Assembly: GCA_035286665.1 (NCBI GenBank)
Contig: DATECY010000104.1
Location: 1-16,041, forward strand
Reading direction: 5' to 3'
Length of the DNA stretch: 16,041 nucleotides
Source of the DNA: RBG-16-68-21 sp035286665
GTDB lineage: Bacteria; Actinomycetota; Acidimicrobiia; Spongiisociales; UBA11373
Below, piece by piece: positions 1-8,100 of the stretch (position 1 is the first letter of the stretch; each line of letters begins with the position of its first letter). The notes beneath the pieces are model-generated. The model was not told the DNA's origin. It worked only from the letters and a program-made list of their open reading frames with translations, and ran no database searches. The position numbers were made by a program, and so were the translations under genes.

Positions 1-27
1 CGGGCCGGGCACAGAGTGCCCGGCCCG
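1..27 (+). terminator. Perfect 12-bp hairpin, terminator-like
   Basis: Positions 1-12 and 16-27 are perfect reverse complements around the 3-nt loop AGA. The stem is almost all G and C. No T-run follows, which is common for intrinsic terminators in high-GC actinobacteria. It probably ends a gene lying left of the window. It also covers the upstream GTG (16) that could otherwise start the next gene, which argues for a start further in. Confidence 0.55.
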
Positions 28-51
28 ACCCATGTCTCCCCACCTGACATC

Positions 52-1617
52 GTGAGCAACCAGTACAGATACGAGCCGCGCGGGCACGCCGGAGCCCGGG
101 CGGCCTGCGTGCTGTTCGGTCTGGCCTCGGCGGCCCTCCTCGGTGTCATCGCCTGGCTCACCGTCGGCCAAACCGTGGCGCTCGTAGCCGCAGGCGTGAT
201 TCTCTTCGTCGCCCTCTACGGGGCGATCGGCGCGCCCAGGGGATTGTCGATCTTCATCTCCCTCGTCCTCGTCGCGGTGTTCGCCGCCGGCAGTTGGTAC
301 GTGGTGCGCGAAGCCCTCTCCATCTACCGGGCAATCAGCAACACGGCGGGCACGGCCGATCCGGCCGATCCGACCGCGCTCGCCACGGCGTCGCGGGCCA
401 TCGACGATGCCGCCGGTTCTGCGGGTTTCCGAGTGGAACTCGGTGAGGACGAGATCGGCGCCTATCTCCAGGACGGCCTCTCTCAGATCGAGAACAACCC
501 GATCCGCAGGATCTCCGTCGACGTGCGCGACGGGGTGGGCACGGACCAGGGAACCATCACCATCGAGGGCACCTTCAAGAGCGGCGACCTCGGATTCACG
601 GGAACCCTGAGCGCAGACGTGGAGGCCGGGGCCATTCAGGTGCACGTGGTCGGCATGGAGTTGGGTCCCCTCGACCTTCCCGGCATCGGGCGCAACGCAG
701 TCGAGGACCTGCTCGGCAACGTCGCAGACCTCAACAAGACACTCGTCGGGCTCGACGCCGACGTGCAGTCGATCACCATCGGCGACGACCGAGTGGCGGT
801 CACCGGCACGCATCCAGCCGGGGACCTGATCACGTCGACGGACCTCCTCGACAACCTCGCCGCCCAGGCGGCCGCGGTCGGCACCGCGGTCGAGCCGCCG
901 GCGGCGCAGACCCCACCCGGTCGGGTGAACGGGACGTCTGCCCCCGGCAGCCCCGTCTACGTCGCTCTCGGCGACTCGTTGGCGGCGAACGTCGGCGTAG
1001 ACGAGGCACGCCTCGGTTACGTGTCGCGAGTGCATTCCGGTCTGGAGGCCCGTGATGGACGGCAGTACGGGCTGCGCAACTTCGGGATATCGGGGGAGAC
1101 GACCGGCACGATGATCCGCACCGGTCAACTCGACACCGCCGTGGCGTACATGAACACTGCCGACGTGGCGTACGTGACCATCGACATCGGCGCCAACGAC
1201 CTGCTCGGCCACCTCGGATCGGATGACTGCTCGGCCGACATCGACGCCCCTGCCTGCCGACGACGCCTCGAAGCCGCCTTCGCCACGTACGAGGACAACA
1301 TGGTGACGATCCTCGATGCCGTCGCCGCCGCGGCACCGAGGTCGACGGTCGTGTTCCTCGAGACCTACAACCCGTTCAGTCTGGGCCTCGGTGGAGCCAT
1401 CACCTTCGAACAACGCAGCAACGAAATACTGCAATCGTTCAACGAGATCGCCGCCCGTCTCGCCCGCGAACGAGGCGTCACCGTCGCCGACGGCTTCACG
1501 CCGATGGAGGGCACCGCCGCCGCAACCACGCACATGCTCGACAGCTCCCCCGACATCCACCCGGTGTCGATCGGATACGACGTGCTGGCAACCGCAGTGC
1601 TCAAGAGTCTTGAGTGA
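52..1617 (+). CDS. Membrane-anchored SGNH/GDSL-family hydrolase
   Basis: A 521-residue protein if read from GTG 52. The frame is open to the window edge and a GTG at 16 is possible, but it sits inside a hairpin. Three hydrophobic helices (about residues 18-38, 42-59 and 66-85) precede an extended, beta-rich part of no firm family (about 110-270); it faintly recalls LmeA/DUF2993-type lipid-binding domains. The C-terminal third is an SGNH hydrolase: GDSL with nucleophile Ser309, a block II glycine (NFGISGE), GAND with Asn382, and DIHP with His503. Such enzymes are serine esterases or lipases acting on acyl or acetyl esters; the substrate cannot be read here. The topology suggests an active domain outside the membrane. 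It ends in tandem stops (TGATGA) and converges on the arginine deiminase gene. Confidence 0.85.
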   Translation: MSNQYRYEPRGHAGARAACVLFGLASAALLGVIAWLTVGQTVALVAAGVILFVALYGAIGAPRGLSIFISLVLVAVFAAGSWYVVREALSIYRAISNTAGTADPADPTALATASRAIDDAAGSAGFRVELGEDEIGAYLQDGLSQIENNPIRRISVDVRDGVGTDQGTITIEGTFKSGDLGFTGTLSADVEAGAIQVHVVGMELGPLDLPGIGRNAVEDLLGNVADLNKTLVGLDADVQSITIGDDRVAVTGTHPAGDLITSTDLLDNLAAQAAAVGTAVEPPAAQTPPGRVNGTSAPGSPVYVALGDSLAANVGVDEARLGYVSRVHSGLEARDGRQYGLRNFGISGETTGTMIRTGQLDTAVAYMNTADVAYVTIDIGANDLLGHLGSDDCSADIDAPACRRRLEAAFATYEDNMVTILDAVAAAAPRSTVVFLETYNPFSLGLGGAITFEQRSNEILQSFNEIAARLARERGVTVADGFTPMEGTAAATTHMLDSSPDIHPVSIGYDVLATAVLKSLE

Positions 1618-1680
1618 TGAGTGGTGAGTTCTGAGGAGTACCCGTCCTACTCACAACTCACAACTCACAACTCATAACTC
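1612..1680. repeat. Inverted array of 7-bp repeats between convergent genes
   Basis: The left arm (1612-1639) is four heptads of the form GAGTNNT or close to it. The right arm (1650-1677) is CTCACAA three times plus one CTCATAA. On the opposite strand the right arm reads as the same GAGT-type heptad, so the two arms can pair imperfectly around about 10 nt. The array covers the stop codons of both flanking genes. It could serve as a bidirectional terminator or be a dispersed intergenic repeat. Confidence 0.7.
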
Positions 1681-2883
1681 CTCGCGCTCCAACGGCTGCG
1701 TCAGGCATCTGCTCCCACCTCTCCCCCGGCACAACTCGGACGCATCGAGTTCCAGCACCTCGATCCCGTTCTCGCGCAGCCTGGCGTTGGTCTCGCGGTT
1801 GCGGGCGTAGGCGATCACCACCCCGGGTTCGACCGCGAGCGTGTTGTTGCCGTCGTCCCACTGCTCGCGCACCTGGTCGACGGCGTCGCCGCCGGTGGTG
1901 ACGAGGCGAAGCCTGCGGTCGAGCGCCGACTCGAGGGCGGGGAGCAGCCCTGTCTCCTCGCTCACCACCAGCCCGTGAGGCCCCGGCCGAACCGAATGGA
2001 CGTCCATGCGATCGACCAGGTCGGGAAACATGTTCACTGCATCGCGATCGACCATGGTGAACACGGTGTCGAGATGCATGAACGACCGGTCTCTGGGGAA
2101 CCGGGCGACGATGACCCGGTCGAACTCGCCCGCCTCGAACACTCGCTCGGCGAGCGCCTCGATCGCCGAGGGCGCGGTGCGCTCCCCGCTCCCCAGGAGC
2201 AGCGTGCGGTTCCCCACGACGAGCACGTCGCCGCCTTCGATCGAGGCGGGGAACACGTCGAACTCGCGATCGCCGTACCAGACCGGAAAGCCGGCGGCCC
2301 GGAACCTCGGATGGTTCCGGTAGACCGCGGACATCAGCAGCGACTCGGGGCGGCGCACCGGCCAGGCGAGGATGGCGAACATCAGCCCGGTGCCGATCCA
2401 CGCGGCGTTGTCGCGCATGAACATCATGTTGGGCAGGGGTCGGATGACCGTGTCGTGGCGATCGGCGGCGAGCACGGCGAACAGCTCGTCGATCCCCCAC
2501 TGGGGAAGCTCGATCGACAGGACCCCACCGAAGAGCACGTCGAGGAGCGTCTCCATGTCGCACTCGCGCATGGCACCCCGCATGTGGTCGGAGAGGCGTT
2601 GTCCGGTGATCGCCGGCGTGACGACCCGATCGATCACCATCCCTCTGACGGCGTCGTCGGCGAGCGTCTCGGCGAGCAGGTCGCGCAGGTAGAGCACCTC
2701 GACCCCCCGGGACCGGAGCAGGTCGGCGAGCCGGTCGTGCTCCTCCTGGGCGCGCTCCAGCCAGAGGATGTCGTCGAAGAGCAGGCGGTCCTTGTTCTCA
2801 GGTGTGAGACGAGCGAGCTCGATCCCCGGCCGGTGGACGAGGACGCTGCGGAGCCTGCCGACCTCGGAGGTGATCGTTGGCAT
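1672..2883 (-). CDS. arcA: Arginine deiminase
   Basis: A 403-residue protein of the guanidino-group-modifying superfamily, close to the usual deiminase length. It hydrolyses L-arginine to L-citrulline and ammonia in the cytoplasm. Catalytic features are all visible: MRDN with Asp158, EGGD with Glu216 and Asp219, FMHLDT with His270, and the nucleophile Cys393 in the C-terminal GGSRC motif. The N-terminus (SEVGRLRSVLVHRPG) is typical of the family. No ornithine carbamoyltransferase or carbamate kinase gene lies in the window, so a complete ATP-yielding arginine deiminase pathway is not shown here. ATG 2883 has no clear Shine-Dalgarno and faces a lipoprotein gene across 65 bp. The stop codon lies inside the heptad repeat array. 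Confidence 0.93.
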   Translation of the reverse strand: MPTITSEVGRLRSVLVHRPGIELARLTPENKDRLLFDDILWLERAQEEHDRLADLLRSRGVEVLYLRDLLAETLADDAVRGMVIDRVVTPAITGQRLSDHMRGAMRECDMETLLDVLFGGVLSIELPQWGIDELFAVLAADRHDTVIRPLPNMMFMRDNAAWIGTGLMFAILAWPVRRPESLLMSAVYRNHPRFRAAGFPVWYGDREFDVFPASIEGGDVLVVGNRTLLLGSGERTAPSAIEALAERVFEAGEFDRVIVARFPRDRSFMHLDTVFTMVDRDAVNMFPDLVDRMDVHSVRPGPHGLVVSEETGLLPALESALDRRLRLVTTGGDAVDQVREQWDDGNNTLAVEPGVVIAYARNRETNARLRENGIEVLELDASELCRGRGGSRCLTQPLEREEL

Positions 2884-2911
2884 CGGGGGAGTCTGCCAGA
2901 AGCGCCCGGTC

Positions 2912-2940
2912 TACCCTCAGCGGCACCGAGACTGGGGAGG
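2912..2940 (+). promoter_or_regulatory. Possible -10 and strong ribosome binding site for the small lipoprotein
   Basis: TACCCT (2912-2917) fits the TANNNT -10 pattern; no convincing -35 is seen. GGGGAGG (2934-2940) lies 8 nt before ATG 2949 and decides that start over an upstream GTG that would overlap the divergent deiminase gene. Confidence 0.45.
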
Positions 2941-2948
2941 TCCTGACG

Positions 2949-3224
2949 ATGCGGGATCTGACCGCCGGGCTGCTCGCCCTAGCGCTGGTCGTCGCCGCCT
3001 GCGGGAACCACGACGGGGGCAAGTTCGACGATGCCTTCCGCCAGAGCTTCATGACCAGCTGCACGGCCGGCCAACCCGAGGCATTCTGCTCGTGCTATCT
3101 CGACCAGCTCGAGCAGCGATACACCCAGGACGAGATCTACGCCGCGGTGATCGGCGGGTCCGAGGCCCCGGCGCAGGAATTCATCGACGCCGGACTCGCC
3201 TGCATGGCAGATCTGGGTGGGTAG
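2949..3224 (+). CDS. Small cysteine-rich lipoprotein of unknown function
   Basis: A 91-residue protein. It has a short signal peptide (MRDLTAGLLALALVVAAC) with lipobox VAAC and lipidated Cys18, so it is probably anchored outside the membrane. The mature part is acidic and holds four further cysteines: one in MTSC, two in FCSCY and one in LAC near the end. The spacing would allow two disulfides. Glu/Asp/Gln-rich helices (LDQLEQRYTQDEI) follow the central cysteines. I do not recognise a named family. Its stop overlaps the start region of the amidase gene by 8 bp, so the two are probably co-transcribed and translationally coupled. Confidence 0.8.
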   Translation: MRDLTAGLLALALVVAACGNHDGGKFDDAFRQSFMTSCTAGQPEAFCSCYLDQLEQRYTQDEIYAAVIGGSEAPAQEFIDAGLACMADLGG

Positions 3225-4869
3225 CGGCCCTCACCGTGGGCTCGGCGTGGTGGCCGGCATCTGTGTGCCGGTGCTCGCAATCCTGACCGCGGCCTGCTTC
3301 GGAGGGGTGTCGGCGGCCACCACCGCGGCGACCGTGACCACAACCGACACGACCGTGACCACAGCCGAGACGACCGAGACCACCGGCGCGACGACGACCG
3401 CCGCCGCGCCACCGACCACGACGACGACTCGTCCGGAGCCGTTCGACCCCCTGGGAGCCACGATCCCCGAACTACAGGCGGCAATGGACGCCGGCCGGAT
3501 CACATCGGTCGACCTCGTCACCTTCTCTCTCGCACGGATCACCGCCTACGACGACGCCGGCCCCGAACTGAATGCGATGATCACCGTGAACCCGAATGCG
3601 CTCGCCGACGCAGCCGTCGCCGACGCCGAGCGGGCGGTGTCGGGACCCCGCAGCCCTCTGCACGGCATTCCGATCGTGGTGAAGGACAACATCGACACGA
3701 TTGACATGCCAACCACCGCGGGATCCCTCTCGCTCGCGGGCTTCATGCCCGGCGACGACGCCTTCGTCGTATCTCGACTGCGTGCTGGGGGAGCCGTGAT
3801 CATCGGCAAGGCCAACCTCCACGAGTTCGCCAGGGACATCACGACGCTGTCGTCGCTCGGCGGGCAGACACTCAATCCGTTCGATCCAACCCGAAACCCG
3901 GGTGGTTCGAGCGGCGGAACGGGGGCATCGGTGGTCGCCGAATTCGCCACCGCCGGCCTGGGCACCGATACCTGCGGGTCGATTCGCATCCCCGCCTCCC
4001 ATGACGACCTCTACGGCCTCCGCCCCACCATCGGGCTCGTGTCGCGTGCCGGAGTCATCCCGCTCTCGCCCACCGAGGACACCGTCGGTCCACTGGCCCG
4101 CAGCGTCGCCGATCTCGCCGCGGTGCTCGACGTGATCGCCGGGCAGGATCCCGCAGACCCGATCACGGTGGCCACCGCAACGTCGTATGCCGACGCGGTC
4201 GACCCCGACGGGTTGACGGGGATGCGCATCGGCGTGCTCGACGTGCTGTTCACCGATGCCGATCCGGGCGTGGCGGCGGTGGTGCGTAGCGCCCTCGCCG
4301 AGATGGAGGCGAGCGGGGCGACCGTGATCTCGGCCTCGATCCCAGGGTTCGACGCCCTCCGAGGTAGTGCGGCGTCGGTCTTCCTCCGGGAATTCCGCGA
4401 CGCACTCGACTTCTACCTGACGGCTCACCCTTCCGCCCCGGTCGGATCCTTGAGCGAGATCGTCGCCTCCGGTCTCTACGAACAGAGTCTCGATGCCAAG
4501 CTGCGCGCCCACCTGACCGCCTCGACCGGAGACACCTCCTATCGCGACGCAGTGGCACGGCGCGCCGTGGTGCGCGACGCCATCGTCTCGTTCATGGACG
4601 ACAACGACCTCGACGCTCTTGCCTACCCGACGATCACGCAGCCACCGGCTCGGATCGGCGAGACCCAACGCGGTTCCAATTGCGGGACCGCGTCCGTCGG
4701 CGGGCTCCCCGCCCTCGTGGTGCCCGCCGGGTTCACCGACGGGTTGCCGGTTGGGCTGGAACTGATGGGGCGACCATTCCAAGAGAGCATGCTCATCTCG
4801 ATCGCGGCGGGGTTCGAAGCACACACCGACCACCGGATGCTCCCTTCGACCACGCCGCCGCTTCCCTGA
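3217..4869 (+). CDS. Secreted lipoprotein amidase (amidase-signature family)
   Basis: A 550-residue protein from GTG 3217; in-frame GTGs at 3247 and 3250 are alternatives. A signal peptide ends in lipobox LTAAC with Cys27. A Thr-rich linker (about residues 34-68) follows and contains an internal 21-bp DNA repeat (GACCGTGACCACA at 3330 and 3351). The rest is an amidase-signature domain with the complete Ser-Ser-Lys triad: Lys156 (VVKDN), cis-Ser231 (GGSSGG) and nucleophile Ser255 (GTDTCGSIRIP). The 24-residue spacing between the serines matches fatty-acid amide hydrolase. These enzymes hydrolyse carboxamides. The family also includes GatA, but the lipobox and linker rule out a tRNA-amidotransferase role. 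The substrate is unknown; surface anchoring suggests scavenging or envelope modification. Confidence 0.88.
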   Translation: MGSGPHRGLGVVAGICVPVLAILTAACFGGVSAATTAATVTTTDTTVTTAETTETTGATTTAAAPPTTTTTRPEPFDPLGATIPELQAAMDAGRITSVDLVTFSLARITAYDDAGPELNAMITVNPNALADAAVADAERAVSGPRSPLHGIPIVVKDNIDTIDMPTTAGSLSLAGFMPGDDAFVVSRLRAGGAVIIGKANLHEFARDITTLSSLGGQTLNPFDPTRNPGGSSGGTGASVVAEFATAGLGTDTCGSIRIPASHDDLYGLRPTIGLVSRAGVIPLSPTEDTVGPLARSVADLAAVLDVIAGQDPADPITVATATSYADAVDPDGLTGMRIGVLDVLFTDADPGVAAVVRSALAEMEASGATVISASIPGFDALRGSAASVFLREFRDALDFYLTAHPSAPVGSLSEIVASGLYEQSLDAKLRAHLTASTGDTSYRDAVARRAVVRDAIVSFMDDNDLDALAYPTITQPPARIGETQRGSNCGTASVGGLPALVVPAGFTDGLPVGLELMGRPFQESMLISIAAGFEAHTDHRMLPSTTPPLP

Positions 4870-4877
4870 AGACACCA

Positions 4878-4890
4878 CCGCTTTCAGCGG
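4878..4890 (+). terminator. Small hairpin after the amidase gene
   Basis: CCGCT and AGCGG pair around TTC, 8 nt past the amidase stop. A 5-bp stem is weak; it may be chance or a poor terminator. Confidence 0.25.
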
Positions 4891-4904
4891 CGAATATCGC
4901 GCTG

Positions 4905-4934
4905 TTGACACCCGCCTTCTCGCCCCGGTACAAC
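4905..4934 (+). promoter_or_regulatory. Candidate sigma-70 promoter upstream of nrdJ
   Basis: A consensus -35 TTGACA (4905-4910) and a -10-like TACAAC (4929-4934) are separated by 18 bp. Transcription would begin near 4941 and give a leader of about 220 nt before nrdJ. I found no cobalamin-riboswitch core (B12 box) in that leader. Confidence 0.45.
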
Positions 4935-5005
4935 GGGGTTTCCGGCAATCACTTCCCCCGGCCGGACCCCTCTTCCCCGGGGCTCGCAGGCGGTCGAAGA
5001 TGTCC

Positions 5006-5034
5006 TTGCAGGATGACACTGCTGTAATTACAGT
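5006..5034 (+). promoter_or_regulatory. Second candidate nrdJ promoter, overlapping a palindrome
   Basis: TTGCAG (5006-5011) and TACAGT (5029-5034) are 17 bp apart, fitting a sigma-70 promoter with a start near 5041. That would place both candidate NrdR boxes just downstream of the start site, where a repressor could block transcription. Confidence 0.4.
5022..5033. promoter_or_regulatory. AT-rich perfect palindrome CTGTAATTACAG
   Basis: This is a 12-bp perfect palindrome with an AT core in otherwise GC-rich DNA, overlapping the candidate -10 at 5029. It could be an operator; no specific regulator is recognised. Confidence 0.4.
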
Positions 5035-5044
5035 GACGGGTCCA

Positions 5045-5060
5045 CCTCAAGGCGTAGTGG
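5045..5060 (+). promoter_or_regulatory. Candidate distal NrdR box (weak)
   Basis: The site keeps the outer CNA...TAGTGG parts of the NrdR consensus (acaCwAtATaTwGtgt) but not the central ATAT. Its end lies 31 bp from the end of the better box, about three helical turns, the spacing usual for paired NrdR boxes. The call rests mainly on that spacing. Confidence 0.35.
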
Positions 5061-5075
5061 TCCCGGCTTTCTCGA

Positions 5076-5091
5076 CCACCACATCTTGTGG
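5076..5091 (+). promoter_or_regulatory. Candidate proximal NrdR box
   Basis: CCACCACATCTTGTGG resembles the 16-bp NrdR consensus, especially in its right half (ATCTTGTGG), and contains the palindrome ACCACA-TCT-TGTGGT (5078-5092). NrdR is the zinc-finger/ATP-cone repressor of ribonucleotide reductase genes. Position upstream of nrdJ supports the call. No nrdR gene is in the window. Confidence 0.55.
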
Positions 5092-5093
5092 TC

Positions 5094-5102
5094 TGTGGAC
5101 AA
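5094..5102 (-). promoter_or_regulatory. Perfect actinobacterial DnaA box
   Basis: The minus strand reads TTGTCCACA, the consensus DnaA box of high-GC actinobacteria, 60 bp before nrdJ and 2 bp from the palindrome at 5078-5092. DnaA is known to regulate nrdAB in E. coli. A second copy of this 9-mer lies inside the PAS gene at 15437-15445 and is probably chance, which tempers this call. Confidence 0.4.
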
Positions 5103-5161
5103 CTTGGGGAAGACATGCGGCGCACACCCATCTGCGCTGCTGGAGGAACGGGAGGACCCAC

Positions 5162-8100
5162 ATGGGCGACGGGCTGCGGATCAATCGGTACTTCACCAAG
5201 CCCGGAGAGGACCCGCTCGACTCCGTCGTGTGGAGCATCCGGGACTCGCGGATCACCAACCCCGATGGCTCGGTGGTCTTCGAGATGAAGGATGCCGAGG
5301 TGCCCGCGTCCTGGTCGCAGGTCGCCGCCGACATCATGGTGTCCAAGTACTTCCGCAAGGCCGGTGTCCCCCAGCAGGACGCCAACGGCGACTGGGTCGT
5401 CGACGACCAGGGCGAGCCGGTGCTCGGTGCCGAGCGCAGCGCCCGTCAGGTGATCACCCGCCTCGCCTCGGCGTGGCGCACCTGGGGTGAGCGCTACGGC
5501 TACTTCGCCACCGAAGCCGACGCCCAGGCCTTCGAAGACGAACTGGTCTACATGCTCGTCCATCAGATCGCCGCTCCCAACAGCCCGCAGTGGTTCAACA
5601 CCGGCCTGCACCACAGGTACGGGCTCACCGGCCCGGCACAGGGCTTCTGGTTCGTCGATCAAGAGACCGGCGAGATGACCCTCTCCCCCGACTCCTACAC
5701 CCGTCCGGCGCCACACGCCTGCTTCATCCAGTCGGTCAACGACGACCTGGTGAACGAGGGCGGGATCATGGACCTGTGGACCCGCGAAGCGCGCCTCTTC
5801 AAGTTCGGGTCGGGCACCGGCACCAACTTCTCCAACCTGCGCGGCGAGAACGAGCCGCTGTCGGGAGGTGGCAAGTCCTCGGGCGTGATGTCGTTCCTGA
5901 AGATCGGCGACCGCGCTGCCGGCGCCATCAAGTCGGGCGGCACCACGCGGCGCGCCGCCAAGATGGTGATCCTCGACATCGACCACCCCGACATCGAGAC
6001 TTTCATCAACTGGAAGAAGGTCGAGGAGGAGAAGGTCCGCACTCTGATCGCTTCGGGGTACCCGTCTGACTTCAATGGTGAGGCGTATCAGACGGTCTCA
6101 GGGCAGAACTCGAACAACTCGGTGCGGGTGAGCGAAGACTTCCTGCGCTCCGTCGCCGACGACGCCGACTGGGATCTCACCGCCCGCACCATGCCCGGCA
6201 AGGTCATGAAGACGGTCAAGGCGCGCCACCTGTGGCGTCAGATCGCCGAAGCCGCCTGGGCCTGCGCCGATCCCGGGCTCCAGTTCGACACCACGATCAA
6301 CCAATGGCACACGTGCCCTGCCGGCGGCCGGATCCGAGCGACCAACCCATGCGCGGAATATGTTTTTCTCGACAACACCGCGTGCAACCTGGCGAGTCTC
6401 AACTTGGCGTCGTTCTACGACGACGACACCCACCGGTTCGACATCGAGGGGTACGAGCACGCGATTCGCCTGTGGACCGCGGTGCTGGAGATCTCGGTGA
6501 CGATGGCACACTTCCCGTCGCGGGAGATCGCCCAGGGGTCCTTCGACTATCGGACGCTCGGACTCGGATACGCCAACCTCGGCTCGCTGCTGATGCGGAC
6601 GGGCATTCCCTACGACTCCGACGAGGGACGGGCGATCACCGGAGCGCTCACCGCCATCCTCACCGGCGACGCCTACACGGCCTCCGCCGAGATGGCCGCG
6701 GTGCTCGGACCGTTCGCACGATTCTCGGAGAACCGCGACTCGATGTTGCGGGTGATGCGCAATCATCGCCGAGCCGCCTATGCGGCGGACCCCTCCGAGT
6801 ACGAGGGCGTCACCCACACGGTCGCGGCGATCGATCCCGACCTGTGTCCGGAGGATCTGCTGGCGGCAGCCCGGGAATCGTGGGACCGCGCAATCGAGAT
6901 GGGCGAACGACACGGGTATCGCAACGCCCAGACGAGTTGCCTCGCTCCAACCGGCACCATCGGGTTGCTGATGGATTGCGACACGACAGGGGTCGAGCCT
7001 GACTTCGCCCTGGTGAAGTTCAAGAAGCTTGCCGGCGGTGGCTACTTCAAAATCGCCAACCAGTCGATCGACCCCGCGCTGCGGGCTCTCGGCTACGACT
7101 CGGCGCAGCGTCGCGAGATCGTCGACTACGTGGTCGGCACCATGACCCTCGAAGGGGCCCCGCACGTCAATCGCGAGTCGCTGGTGGCCAAGGGCTTGAC
7201 GGACGCGGAAGTGGACGCGATCGAGGCGATGCTGCCGGGGATGTTCGACCTGCGCCACGCATTCAACGTGTTCGTGATCGGCGAGCCGGGCATGCAACGG
7301 CTTGGACTCGACGAAGACCAATACACCTCGTTCGACTTCGACCTGCTTGCCTCCCTCGGGTTCACCACCCGCCAGATCGAGGAGGCGAACCGGGTGATCT
7401 GCGGAATGCAGACCATCGAGGGTGCTCCCCACGTTCTCGACGAGCATCTCCCGGTGTTCGACACAGCCAACCGCAACGGCCGCCACGGTGTTCGTTTCAT
7501 CCACCACACCGGGCACATCAAGGCGATGGCCGCCGCGCAGCCGTTCATCTCCGGGGCGATCTCCAAGACCATCAACATGCCCAACGAGGTGACCGTCGCC
7601 GACATCGAGGATGCCTACGCCATCTCGGCGACGCTGGGCCTGAAGGCGATGGCGCTCTACCGGGACGGGTCGAAGGCCAGCCAGCCCCTCTCGTCCACCA
7701 CGGGGGCAGGGGACACCAACGACACCGAATCCGAGGAGTTGGCGAACGCCATCGACGCCGAGGCGCGGGTCGTCACCGGGATGTTCGCACCCGGCGTCAG
7801 CCCGAGTGCGGCCTACCACGGCGTCAACCGGCCTCGTTTCCTCCTCCCCAGCCGCCGCAACGGGTGGACCCAGGAGGCCAAGGTCGGCGGGCACAAGATC
7901 TTCCTCCGTACCGGCGAGTACTCCGACGGCACCCTCGGGGAGCTGTTCATCGATCTCGCCAAGGAAGGCGCGACGCTGCGAGGGATCCTCGGATGCTTCG
8001 CCATCGCGGTGTCCAAGGGCCTCCAGTACGGCGTGCCGCTCGAGGAGTTCGTCGAGTCGTTCACCTTCCAGACGTTCGAGCCTCGGGGCATCGTCGAGGG

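Noticed and set aside
16..51. GTG 16 as the start of the SGNH hydrolase
   Set aside because: It lies inside a perfect 12-bp hairpin with no ribosome binding site; GTG 52 is preferred, though neither has a clear Shine-Dalgarno.
4935..5161. A cobalamin riboswitch in the long nrdJ leader
   Set aside because: GACACTGC near 5015 only faintly resembles the B12 box (GCCACTG), and the other conserved parts of the riboswitch are not seen.
3472..5986. Long minus-strand frames (3472-5019 and 4949-5986) opposite the amidase, nrdJ leader and nrdJ
   Set aside because: They overlap genes with intact catalytic motifs, and their translations show no family and a shadow-type composition.
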